From the NCBI GenBank assembly GCA_000435515.1, contig FR884149.1, positions 1 to 23,650 of the forward strand: 23,650 bases of DNA, in the 5' to 3' direction. This document shows, in pieces, positions 16,492 through 23,404 of the stretch. The position numbers and the translations under genes are program-made. The notes beneath the pieces are model-generated. The model had not been told where the DNA came from. It did no database searches and saw only the letters and a program-made list of their open reading frames with translations. Position 1 is the stretch's first letter. Each line of letters opens with the position of its first letter. This DNA comes from Firmicutes bacterium CAG:582 (GTDB lineage: Bacteria; Bacillota_I; Bacilli_A; RF39; UBA660).

Positions 16492-17385
16492 TTATTTTTT
16501 CTTAGTGTAGTATATTATGTGATCAAGCGAAGAATGGTCTGTATATGGATTTACTGCCATTTTAGAAAATTCATCTATCATGAAATATTTTTCTCTTTTA
16601 GAATCAATAGTAAAATCACTTCTAGATTTAACACTTGGATAATTTCCATAAATGTAACCAGTTTCAATAACTCCATCCTTATTTAACTTTTTAGTTAAAG
16701 AATGTATTAACCTCAAATAGTTTTTTAAAGCATCATCCGTATATATGCTATTGATAGAGTCACTTATATTGGAAAATAACATCATATCATAAGAAGTGGG
16801 TATATTTGCTCTTAAATCTTGAATTGAGGATTCAATAAAATTAACTCCTTTATTTTTTAAATTTTCTTTTAAAACATAATAGTAATACTCTTCTAAATAC
16901 AAATTCATTTGCTTCATTTTTTTTAATGATGGATTCATTTGATAATACAATTTTTTTATAGAATCTTTAACACCAAACTTTTGAAAAAATGTATCAAAAA
17001 GAACCTTCGTATCTTGTTCTAGTAAGGGATATATTTTAGCATATAATCCTTCGGAAAAAAATTCAGGGAAATTAGAAAAGAAAAAATGGATAAATTCCTC
17101 ATATGACAAACATTTTAAAGCAGAAATTTTTAAATCAGCAGCGCATTTAGCAAGTGGATTTATATCAAAGGTATCAACCAATGATGCTCCTAAAGCATAA
17201 GCATTTAGAAGCTGATCTCCACTTCCTGCAACGGTTAATACTCTTTTTTTATTTAAATCAAAACAAGATAAAAAGTCCTTTATATTTTCAGTTGTATGCA
17301 TATATACTTTTGAAAACTTTCCAAATTCAAAATCTAGAGAATAACCACACTCAGCTAATTTTACTATTTTTTCAATATCTATCAC
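16492..17385 (-). CDS. DUF3419-like SAM-dependent transferase
   Basis: A 297-residue protein with a Rossmann-type SAM fold: VLTVAGSGDQLLNAYALGA (motif I, about 50-68), DTFDINPLAKCAADLK (acidic end of strand 2, then NP, about 72-87), and YDMMLFSNISDSI near 200-213. The 'DINP...LK...AL..L.YEEF' run is typical of DUF3419 proteins, related to BtaA-type enzymes that transfer the 3-amino-3-carboxypropyl group of S-adenosylmethionine to lipids. The lipid role is established only for some members, so here it is a suggestion. Start is GTG 17385 with a strong AGGAGGGG. It is transcribed from its own promoter. Confidence 0.7.
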   Translation of the reverse strand: MIDIEKIVKLAECGYSLDFEFGKFSKVYMHTTENIKDFLSCFDLNKKRVLTVAGSGDQLLNAYALGASLVDTFDINPLAKCAADLKISALKCLSYEEFIHFFFSNFPEFFSEGLYAKIYPLLEQDTKVLFDTFFQKFGVKDSIKKLYYQMNPSLKKMKQMNLYLEEYYYYVLKENLKNKGVNFIESSIQDLRANIPTSYDMMLFSNISDSINSIYTDDALKNYLRLIHSLTKKLNKDGVIETGYIYGNYPSVKSRSDFTIDSKREKYFMIDEFSKMAVNPYTDHSSLDHIIYYTKKK

Positions 17386-17419
17386 TTTTACCCCTCCTGA
17401 ATAAGTAATATTGTGGTAT

Positions 17420-17448
17420 ATGATAGCATATATGTTAGATTATGTAAA
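17420..17448 (-). promoter_or_regulatory. promoter of the DUF3419-like gene
   Basis: TTTACA (17443-17448), 17 bases, TGC-TATCAT (17420-17425, with extended TG) on the minus strand. The leader is about 30 bases with AGGAGGGG before GTG 17385. The rest of 17449-17516 shows nothing I can assign. Confidence 0.55.
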
Positions 17449-17512
17449 ATGACTAGAATATATCAATCATTTTTCTTAACTATTTTGACTGAAATAAGAT
17501 AACTTTCGTTAT

Positions 17513-17540
17513 ATTAAAAAAATGCTTTAAAAAGCACTTT
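17513..17540 (-). terminator. terminator of the six-helix membrane protein gene
   Basis: Minus strand AAAAGTGCTT...AAAGCATTTTTTT: a TGCTT/AAGCA core with one mismatch and flanking A-T pairs (about 17517-17540), then a T run. A short stem, but well placed just after the stop codon. Confidence 0.6.
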
Positions 17541-17542
17541 TA

Positions 17543-18178
17543 TTAACTAATATTCTTATTAAATAAATTGTTTAGGTAGGCTATAAATAAATTTAAAAGA
17601 TATGCACTTCCATTCATAAGAATAACCCACATTATTGACATTAACAATGATTGTTCATAAACCCTTAAGAATGGATAAGGACCATTCATTATTTTGAATA
17701 TATTTAAAGCAACAGCAATAATTCCGTATACAACTGTAAAGATCATCGCGATTAAGGCATCTTTGCTACCACCTATTTTATGATTTTCTAAAAATATAAA
17801 TGATACAAATGCAAGTATTGGACAAATAAGATGATGATAAAGCATCGTTCCATCTAACATCATCGCTTTATAACCTCCCATAATTGGGGCTAAAACTGTA
17901 ACAACTACTAAAAATGTTGTAGTAACACATGTTGTTGCTGAGTATTTTAAAATACTTACCCAGTGGGGTATTTCCTCTTTGGTTTTTAGATTTATTGTTT
18001 CATATATCAGAAATATAAATGATGTAACCATTAAGAATAAATTACTATCTTGTGTATAGTATTGAAAACAAGATAAACCATCTTTTTGATAACAAATTGC
18101 AAAAGCTATTATTTCCATTATAACTATACTTAAATTTATAATTATTGCTAGTATTTTTTTCAGCGTGGTATTTCCCAT
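17543..18178 (-). CDS. six-helix integral membrane protein (Pr6Pr-like)
   Basis: A 211-residue, very hydrophobic protein with six predicted helices. Conserved-looking positions are YYTQDSNLFL before helix 2, LYHHLICPILAF in helix 4, and NGPYPFLRVYEQ before the last helix. The 'F-x-YYT-x-x-SN' and 'HH-x-x-x-P' features resemble Pr6Pr/TIGR02206-type membrane proteins of unknown function. I prefer ATG 18178, because GGAAG lies eight bases before it and the ATG at 18193 has no ribosome site. It has its own -10 box and follows the terminator of the prepilin peptidase gene. Confidence 0.65.
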   Translation of the reverse strand: MGNTTLKKILAIIINLSIVIMEIIAFAICYQKDGLSCFQYYTQDSNLFLMVTSFIFLIYETINLKTKEEIPHWVSILKYSATTCVTTTFLVVVTVLAPIMGGYKAMMLDGTMLYHHLICPILAFVSFIFLENHKIGGSKDALIAMIFTVVYGIIAVALNIFKIMNGPYPFLRVYEQSLLMSIMWVILMNGSAYLLNLFIAYLNNLFNKNIS

Positions 18179-18204
18179 TATCGGCACTTCCATTTCTAGG
18201 TTAG

Positions 18205-18210
18205 ATTATA
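18205..18210 (-). promoter_or_regulatory. -10 box of the Pr6Pr-like gene
   Basis: A perfect TATAAT on the minus strand, 27 bases before ATG 18178. A TGTCAA or TTGTCA about 18-19 bases upstream, inside the preceding terminator hairpin, may serve as -35. Confidence 0.5.
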
Positions 18211-18220
18211 CTCTAGTAAT

Positions 18221-18250
18221 TAAAAAAATTGACAAAAAATGTCAATTTTT
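18221..18250 (-). terminator. terminator of the pilC-pilD transcript
   Basis: Perfect 11-bp inverted repeat 18240-18250 / 18224-18234 (AAAAATTGACA and its complement) with a five-base loop, followed by T on the minus strand. It lies 21 bases after the prepilin peptidase stop. Confidence 0.85.
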
Positions 18251-18271
18251 AAAGCGACTTTACGTAAAGCT

Positions 18272-19033
18272 TTACAACTTTAACCATAATTTTATTAGAA
18301 TTACAACATATTTATTTAACCAAAATAGAATCATTAAACTAAGTGCTAAGAATGGTCCAAAAGGCGTTATGGATGTACCTTTCTTTATTGATTGATAAAT
18401 CGCGTTTGGTAAAGCAATAAAAGCTCCTAAAAATAAATATATAAGAGATATTGGTATATTTAAAATATATCCTGCAAGATACGAAAACTTAACATCTCCC
18501 CATCCAAGAGATTCTTGTTTAAATACTTTATCCCCTAGAAGTTTAATAACTAAAACTATTAAAAACATCATTAAACCATGAAATGCATTTACTAATACTA
18601 AGTTAAATCCCCCAATAAAATAATCAACAATCATAAGTAAAATAGTTCCAATTATAATTGGGCTATCAAGAATTACCATATAAGAAACATCACTTATGAT
18701 GGTAATCATTACAATAGATACTAGTATACATGACTTTATAGTCATTAAATCAAAACCATATAGGTAATAACTAAAAGCAAAAGAAAGCCCAGTAAAAAGT
18801 TCAGATAAAAAATACCATATACTTAACTTTTTATAACACTTTCTACACCTTCCTCTTTGTATGATATATGATACAAGAGGAATTAATTCATACCACTTAA
18901 GTTTGTGATAACAATTAGTACAGTGACTTCCAGGTTTAATTATGGATTCTCCGTTTGGTATACGTGTTGCCACAACATTATAAAACGATCCAAGGATTAT
19001 ACCTAGTATAAAAAGAAAAATATATGGTAACAT
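18272..19033 (-). CDS. pilD: type IV prepilin peptidase (leader peptidase/N-methyltransferase)
   Basis: A 253-residue polytopic membrane protein that cleaves and methylates type IV pilin-like leaders. N-terminal GSFYNVVATRIP is followed by the two CxxC pairs of the zinc-binding cytosolic domain (C38, C41, C63, C66), about six more helices and the catalytic aspartates: D115 in ISDVSYMVILD and D180 in SLGWGDVK, the aspartic protease pair of the family. The C-terminal FGPFLA segment also fits. AGGAGGG lies six bases before the ATG and overlaps the stop of the PilC gene, so they form an operon. In Gram-positive bacteria the equivalent is ComC. Confidence 0.92.
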   Translation of the reverse strand: MLPYIFLFILGIILGSFYNVVATRIPNGESIIKPGSHCTNCYHKLKWYELIPLVSYIIQRGRCRKCYKKLSIWYFLSELFTGLSFAFSYYLYGFDLMTIKSCILVSIVMITIISDVSYMVILDSPIIIGTILLMIVDYFIGGFNLVLVNAFHGLMMFLIVLVIKLLGDKVFKQESLGWGDVKFSYLAGYILNIPISLIYLFLGAFIALPNAIYQSIKKGTSITPFGPFLALSLMILFWLNKYVVILIKLWLKL

Positions 19034-19043
19034 AACTACCCTC

Positions 19044-20576
19044 CTATAATATTTCAGAGTATAGACTAAATATAGGAATGATTACTGATATTATAATTCC
19101 TCCAACTACTACAGCTAAGAAGATAATAAGTATTGGTTCAATTAAACTTTTCATTGAATCAATTAACATCTTGTGTTGTTCAGCATAGTATTCAGAAACT
19201 TTTTCCATCATTTCAGCAAGTTCACCAGTTGATTCACCAGTTACCATCATATAATATGCAACTTCAGGAATTGCCCAGTGATTTTTAAATGCTGCAGAGA
19301 TTTTTTCTCCTCGACCAATATAATTAATTGTATTAATCATTATTTCCCTGTAAATTTCGTTATTGGTGATTTTACCTAAAATATTAATCGAATCAGTTAT
19401 AAAGACATTATTCTTTAATAGACTTGCAAACGTTTTAGTAAATATAGTCATCTCTTTATAAATTATAATTTTACCTAAAACAGGTATTTTCATAAATATT
19501 GTTTGTAAAAAATATCTAAAAGCTTTTATATGCTTATACATAACATACATAATAGTAAAGAATATTATAATAGTTATAAATATATAGAATAAATTAGCTT
19601 TTAAGAAACTACTTGCTCCAATTAAGAACGTTGTTATTGGATTTAATTTAACTCCAGCTGTTTTATAAATACTTACAAATTGAGGTATTAAATAAACAAG
19701 AATAAAAATAATTACTGCAATAGAAAATATAAATACCATTGTTGGATAAGTTAAAGCACTTACCATTTCTTTTCTAGTAGTTTCAGTTTGTTTATAGTAA
19801 TCAGCCATTTCATCAAGTGTACCTTCAAGATCTCCCGTTGCTTCAGCCGATTTTACCATGTTTATTAAAAGTGGAGGAAAAGCTTCTCCTTGTCGTTCCA
19901 AACAACTTGAGAAGTTTTCACCTAATGTCAAGTTATAAACAATAGAATCAAATGTTCTTCTTAGATTTGGTTTTTTACCCATTTGTTTACTTAAAATACG
20001 CATTGCATCTGTTAAAGGAATACCTGCTTTTAAATAAGTTGATAATTGTTGTAACCAAAATACAATATCTTTAATTTTAATCTTCTTAGAAGAAAAAGTA
20101 CTAGGTCCATATAGTCTTTCAATCCAAGGACTTGTTTCTATTTTAAATACTTTGTATCCTTCATTTTCTAGGAATGTATAAACTTCAACTTTAGAATAAG
20201 CTATAAAAGTACTTGTTACTTTTTTACCATCAGAGTCTATTGCTGAATATCTATATGTTAATGGTTTTTCACTTCTTACTTCTTCTGTAGCGTCTATTGA
20301 ATTTATTAACTTTTCTCTTTCTGCAAGTAGTTTAGGACTAATGTTAATCTTTTTAGCATTATAAGTGTTTTCTAGTTCAGGTGTAACTTCATCACCCATA
20401 TTTGCCCCTTTAAGATCCTTGCTATTAGTTTTAGTTACTGTATTATATATGGTATTTGAACCTCTTGACCAAATAAAAATAAATGGTGTTGCAAGCATCT
20501 TTAGAATATAATAAATACCTAAACATACATACATTGGGAAAAACAAGAAAAAGTTAGCTTGTTTATGTTTTTTCAA
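19044..20576 (-). CDS. pilC: PilC/GspF-type inner membrane platform protein
   Basis: About 510 residues. Two T2SSF domains (about 170-295 and 375-495) each begin with a long cytosolic helix set (FWLQQLSTYLKAGIPLTDAM; TKTFASLLKNNVFITDSI) and end in membrane helices, as in PilC, GspF and ComGB. Before them is an 'YRYSAIDSDGKKV' ARMS-like domain (about 110-160). Unusual is an N-terminal hydrophobic helix (about 11-39, FFLFFPMYVCLGIYYIL) and a 70-residue linker ahead of it, an extra anchor. The start is probably TTG 20576, since GGGAG directly abuts the GTG at 20585 but is well spaced from TTG. No PilB ATPase or clear pilin lies beside it in this window, so the remaining machinery must be elsewhere. 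Confidence 0.88.
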   Translation of the reverse strand: MKKHKQANFFLFFPMYVCLGIYYILKMLATPFIFIWSRGSNTIYNTVTKTNSKDLKGANMGDEVTPELENTYNAKKINISPKLLAEREKLINSIDATEEVRSEKPLTYRYSAIDSDGKKVTSTFIAYSKVEVYTFLENEGYKVFKIETSPWIERLYGPSTFSSKKIKIKDIVFWLQQLSTYLKAGIPLTDAMRILSKQMGKKPNLRRTFDSIVYNLTLGENFSSCLERQGEAFPPLLINMVKSAEATGDLEGTLDEMADYYKQTETTRKEMVSALTYPTMVFIFSIAVIIFILVYLIPQFVSIYKTAGVKLNPITTFLIGASSFLKANLFYIFITIIIFFTIMYVMYKHIKAFRYFLQTIFMKIPVLGKIIIYKEMTIFTKTFASLLKNNVFITDSINILGKITNNEIYREIMINTINYIGRGEKISAAFKNHWAIPEVAYYMMVTGESTGELAEMMEKVSEYYAEQHKMLIDSMKSLIEPILIIFLAVVVGGIIISVIIPIFSLYSEIL

Positions 20577-20607
20577 TTTAATCACTCCCTAGTATTCTCT
20601 AATTTAA

Positions 20608-20635
20608 ATTATATCATAATAGAAAAATTAGTAAA
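20608..20635 (-). promoter_or_regulatory. promoter of the pilC-pilD operon
   Basis: TTTACT (20630-20635), 16 bases, TGA-TATAAT (20608-20613) on the minus strand, about 30 bases before the start codon. Confidence 0.55.
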
Positions 20636-20653
20636 CTATTTTTATTTATTTCA

Positions 20654-20659
20654 TATAAT
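20654..20659 (+). promoter_or_regulatory. -10 box of the small plus-strand gene
   Basis: TATAAT on the plus strand, 17 bases before ATG 20677. It is divergent from the pilC promoter, whose -35 lies about 20 bases away. No clear -35 is seen. Confidence 0.4.
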
Positions 20660-20676
20660 TTATTAGGTGAAATATT

Positions 20677-20895
20677 ATGAATTTCAATCTTTCTTCTATT
20701 CTTTCAAGTAGTTTAAGATTCTTAAATATAACTAAACGAGCTTTACCATTAATAAAAGATCTTAATCCAACTATAAAAAATATTAAAAATAAAATAACTG
20801 AATTTAAAACTGAAAATAAACAACCAGAAAAAAAAGAACTGACTTTTAAAGAAAAACCAGTTCAAAAAAATAATTCATTAACCTTCTTTAAATAA
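20677..20895 (+). CDS. small basic protein of unknown function
   Basis: A 72-residue protein. The N-terminal half (FNLSSILSSSLRFLNITKR) is amphipathic, and the C-terminal half is Lys/Glu/Asn-rich and likely disordered. AGGTGA lies seven bases before the ATG, and a -10 box sits upstream, so it is probably real. The N-terminal pattern recalls short Bacilli proteins of the YqfQ/VrrA kind, but the match is weak. It ends overlapping the convergent gene at 20888-21133. Confidence 0.55.
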   Translation: MNFNLSSILSSSLRFLNITKRALPLIKDLNPTIKNIKNKITEFKTENKQPEKKELTFKEKPVQKNNSLTFFK

Positions 20896-21133
20896 AATAT
20901 ATTCCATATATAATTACACAAATCAAAATAATTATATTGATAACTAATGATATAACATTCATTAGTTTTTTATTTTGTTTATTTAATACAAATATACTAA
21001 ATATAATAGCAATTATATTAGATACTATACAAACTATAAAATATGTTATTTCATCTTCTTTCATAGTTAATAAAAATAGAGTAAGCACTATATTAATAAG
21101 TACAACCAATGCACCAAAATTATCTTTCTTCAT
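20888..21133 (-). CDS. small three-helix membrane protein
   Basis: An 81-residue protein with three predicted membrane helices (about 7-23, 30-50 and 59-80) separated by short charged turns (KEDE, NKQNKK). A GTGATGA lies five to six bases before the ATG. No family is recognised. It lies between the pil region and the DGR, is transcribed in the same direction as the reverse transcriptase, and could be its downstream neighbour (43 bases after the RT stop). A role with the DGR is not indicated. Confidence 0.5.
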   Translation of the reverse strand: MKKDNFGALVVLINIVLTLFLLTMKEDEITYFIVCIVSNIIAIIFSIFVLNKQNKKLMNVISLVINIIILICVIIYGIYFI

Positions 21134-21176
21134 ATAATCATCACAAGTTAATTATAAAATTTTAATATTTAAATAG

Positions 21177-22244
21177 TCAATAATTATCTAACCACTTAAT
21201 ATATTTATAACTATTTCCAATATTTAAATAAGTTTTAAAACATGTTTTAACAATATTTATTTCATTAACAATATTTTTACTAACCATCTTTTTTAGTTTT
21301 CTTCTTTGTCTATATATTGTTTTCTTATCAGGTATCATTATTACTTTACCTGTATCTAATAATTTAAAATGCCATTTACAATACATAAAATATTCATTTA
21401 AAGAAACCATTTTAGTTTTATTAGAATTTATCTTTATATCTAATTTATTTGCTAAATAAGTATACTCTTTTAATATGTTTTTAGCATCTTTTAAGCTATT
21501 TATTAGTATTATAGTATCATCCATATACCTTTCAATAAAATATCCTTTATTTTCTATAAAATGATCTAATATATTAGGTAATATACTTGCTTCTCTTTGG
21601 GCAAGTTCTATTCCTAAAGCTATACCAGTATCAATAAACAAATAATCTTCTATAACTTTAGTTGTATAGTTATTTCTAATTAATTTATTATGATACTCTT
21701 TTATAATATTATGAGAACAATTATCAAAGAATTTGGAATAATCTATTAATAAAACATAGCCATTTAATCCATATTTTCTATAATATTTTATCAAAGCATT
21801 TTTAACTCTAGTTAAAGCAAAAATAAAACCTTTATTTTTTTGACTTGCACCATTATCGTATATTAAATGCTTGTTGTATATGCGTACCAATACTTCATTA
21901 CTTAGAACTTTATGTACTAGTCTATCTTTTATAAATGGTGCATCTATATGTCTAATTTTACCTCTTTCATTAATGGTGAACTTATAAGTTTTACCAACTT
22001 TATATGTATTATTCTTTATATCATTACAGGTTTTAGCAATAATTGTAAACATATGATTTTGAAATAAAAATGTAGATTTTTTATGGCGTACTCCATTACA
22101 ACATTTATCAGCATATTTTAATACTTTATGAAATACAAAGATGGAATCAATATTACTATATTTTAAACTGTTCTTTATTACTCTTTCTTCTCTTTTTTGT
22201 TTTCTTCTAAGATATCTTTCTTGTTTTCTTTCTATACTATTCAT
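21177..22244 (-). CDS. DGR reverse transcriptase
   Basis: A 355-residue reverse transcriptase of the diversity-generating type, which copies the template-repeat RNA into cDNA with errors at adenines. A basic N-terminus (RKQERYLRRKQKREE) is followed by RT fingers (KIRHIDAPFIKDRLVHK, about 96-112), motif A YVLLIDYSKFFD (D168), motif B ALGIELAQREASILPN (about 209-224), catalytic YMDD (240-243), a motif D-like NSNKTKM, and a basic thumb (TIYRQRRKLKKM). Motif B has the Gly-x-x-x-(S/A)-Gln form of DGR enzymes (usual SQ is AQ here), not the QG-x-x-x-SP of retrons and group II introns. Size is typical for DGR RTs. AGGA precedes the ATG. With Avd it should form the mutagenic complex. The TR at 22524-22630 and VR at 23417-23523 confirm the DGR assignment. 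Confidence 0.95.
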   Translation of the reverse strand: MNSIERKQERYLRRKQKREERVIKNSLKYSNIDSIFVFHKVLKYADKCCNGVRHKKSTFLFQNHMFTIIAKTCNDIKNNTYKVGKTYKFTINERGKIRHIDAPFIKDRLVHKVLSNEVLVRIYNKHLIYDNGASQKNKGFIFALTRVKNALIKYYRKYGLNGYVLLIDYSKFFDNCSHNIIKEYHNKLIRNNYTTKVIEDYLFIDTGIALGIELAQREASILPNILDHFIENKGYFIERYMDDTIILINSLKDAKNILKEYTYLANKLDIKINSNKTKMVSLNEYFMYCKWHFKLLDTGKVIMIPDKKTIYRQRRKLKKMVSKNIVNEINIVKTCFKTYLNIGNSYKYIKWLDNY

Positions 22245-22261
22245 AATTTTTCCTATATAAA

Positions 22262-22280
22262 AAGGAGAAAAATTCTCCTT
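22262..22280 (-). terminator. hairpin with T run between DGR spacer and RT gene
   Basis: Perfect 8-bp stem (AAGGAGAA / TTCTCCTT) with three-base loop at 22262-22280, followed by TTTTT on the minus strand, 18 bases before the RT ATG. It could end the TR-containing RNA. It also buries an AGGAG, so it might modulate RT expression. A short stem. Confidence 0.5.
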
Positions 22281-22420
22281 AAAAACTAATGTATAAGACT
22301 CAATAAATTTATTGATTCATTTAATCTACTTACTTAAATATATACCAATGAAATTAAAGTAAATGAATAAAACTTTAACCATGCAAGAAGCGTCCTAGTA
22401 TAATTATCATTAGTCATCTT

Positions 22421-22442
22421 TAAGAATATATTCATATTCTTA
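22421..22442 (-). other. 9-bp hairpin in DGR spacer RNA
   Basis: TAAGAATAT / ATATTCTTA stem with a four-base loop, 82 bases 3' of TR on the minus strand, between TR and the RT gene. A candidate structural element of the DGR RNA bound by RT-Avd. Confidence 0.5.
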
Positions 22443-22523
22443 GGAAATATCAATCCTTTCATTTAGAAATTAGTTAAAGAGTTATTTAAAACATCTTTAT
22501 TTTACCTGTTCTATTTTCTTATA

Positions 22524-22630
22524 GAAATCTGGAGAGACCCCATTAGAGTTGTTCGCATTGTTGTTGTTCCAATCACCATTGTTGTTGACATTAAGGAAGT
22601 TGTTGGTATTGTTAGAATTAGCCGAACGAA
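22524..22630 (-). repeat. DGR template repeat (TR)
   Basis: The 107-bp template, lying 41 bases after the avd stop. It begins TTCGTTCGGCT and ends TCTCCAGATTTC on the minus strand, the same ends as VR. Read in the target's frame it is dominated by AAC and AAT codons (17 Asn), which is how DGR templates place adenines at surface positions of the target protein. Between the shared ends it has 36 adenines, 23 of which differ in VR. No base other than adenine differs. Confidence 0.96.
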
Positions 22631-22671
22631 TAATTGAAACAAACCCAAAGGCTCAATAATCATTGATATTC

Positions 22672-23211
22672 CTATTCCAAAACCATAGCTATAGTTTTTG
22701 AAACCAATATTTCTATTATTTCTTTGTCAGTTATATTATCAGTTTTTTGTTTTTCCATTTTCTTTTTATCAGCTGCAAGTACTCCTTTTATTAAATCATA
22801 TTGTCTTGCATATTTTATTCCTAAATTTTCTAGTTTTTTATCAAGCATCTCAGTTGCTTCAGCAAATGTATAATTTTTACCATTCTTACGATTAAAGCAT
22901 TTACTAGGATTAGCATATAATATTCTAATCATCTCCATTATTCTTCTTTCTAATGTAGTTAAACACGCATTAGACATTTTAAGCAGCCATCTTCTTGTTA
23001 TAAAATCTTCACTGGCTTTAGGAGTAATAGAACAAGCCATATTGACAAGATCTGCTTGTAAGTTCGCAAGTCTATCAATTGGTTGTTGATATATACGTGC
23101 CCAGCGAGCTGATAATTTGGAAACCAAATTCATTATTTCAACATTAAGTTCATATGCATTATTTACATAATCATATTCGCTTGGTTGTCTTTTAAATTTA
23201 GGAACTGACAT
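22672..23211 (-). CDS. avd: Avd-like DGR accessory protein (four-helix bundle)
   Basis: A 179-residue, all-helical, basic protein between the target gene and TR, the position of avd (accessory variability determinant) in DGRs. In Bordetella phage Avd forms a pentameric four-helix-bundle barrel that binds the RT and RNA and is required for mutagenic homing. Helices here are about YDYVNNAYELNVEIMNLVSK, PIDRLANLQADLVNMAC, TTLERRIMEMIRILYA and FAEATEMLDKKLENLG. It is longer than the roughly 125-residue phage protein, with a Lys-rich tail. The frame could open with TTG 23235, but ATG 23211 has GGAGG at ideal spacing and is preferred. Identity to Avd is inferred from fold type and position. Confidence 0.82.
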   Translation of the reverse strand: MSVPKFKRQPSEYDYVNNAYELNVEIMNLVSKLSARWARIYQQPIDRLANLQADLVNMACSITPKASEDFITRRWLLKMSNACLTTLERRIMEMIRILYANPSKCFNRKNGKNYTFAEATEMLDKKLENLGIKYARQYDLIKGVLAADKKKMEKQKTDNITDKEIIEILVSKTIAMVLE

Positions 23212-23228
23212 ATTTCCTCCATTATTTT

Positions 23229-23259
23229 GTTCCAATTACTTATAAAAAGTAATTGGAAC
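23229..23259. other. 13-bp perfect hairpin before avd
   Basis: GTTCCAATTACTT (23229-23241) and its complement (23247-23259) with a five-base loop, ending about ten bases before the avd Shine-Dalgarno site. It is the strongest inverted repeat in this spacer. It lacks a T run in the avd direction, so it is not a plain terminator. It may stabilise or insulate the avd message. Confidence 0.5.
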
Positions 23260-23283
23260 TATTAATTGTTTTTTCTTTATAAC

Positions 23284-23338
23284 GTTATTTATACTGGCTT
23301 TACTCGCGTTGCTCGTAGTGCGCCTACGTATAAATAAC
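23284..23338. other. long inverted repeat downstream of the VR
   Basis: Perfect 11-bp arms GTTATTTATAC (23284-23294) and GTATAAATAAC (23328-23338) enclose 33 GC-rich bases, including a smaller CGTAG / CTACG hairpin (23314-23318 / 23324-23328). In Bordetella phage a hairpin/cruciform just 3' of VR promotes homing. This one is 79 bases from VR, farther than in that model, so the role is uncertain. It could equally end the target transcript. Confidence 0.5.
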
Positions 23339-23404
23339 TATCGGTTTAGTATGTGTATCTCCACTTACTTTTATCTTCTTTTATAGTTTTCTATATCTGC
23401 ATTG

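Larger units (their letters stand above)
22281..22671 (-). ncRNA. probable DGR RNA (template repeat plus structured spacer)
   Basis: In the studied Bordetella phage DGR the functional RNA contains TR with flanking sequence, mostly on its 3' side towards the RT gene. Here 243 bases lie between the TR and the hairpin before the RT gene. They include a 9-bp hairpin at 22421-22442 with a four-base loop, and a 16-bp perfect palindrome at 22300-22315. A 42-codon frame (ATG about 22463 to TAA about 22335) also lies there without a ribosome site, so I treat it as chance. Exact RNA ends are not known. Confidence 0.6.

Noticed and set aside
20937..21137. 66-codon plus-strand frame
   Set aside because: Antisense to the three-helix membrane gene at 20888-21133, which has better helices and a ribosome site.
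21177..22244. Reverse transcriptase as a retron or group II intron
   Set aside because: No msr/msd-like structure, maturase or endonuclease domain is seen. Motif B is the AQ variant of the DGR GxxxSQ type, and the TR-VR pair with adenine-only differences decides for a DGR.
22335..22463. 42-codon minus-strand frame in the spacer between TR and the RT gene
   Set aside because: It has no ribosome site, overlaps the hairpin at 22421-22442, and lies in the region expected to be functional DGR RNA. More likely a chance frame.
22698..22895. Plus-strand frame opposite avd
   Set aside because: Hydrophobic shadow of the Lys/Asn-rich avd gene with no start signals.
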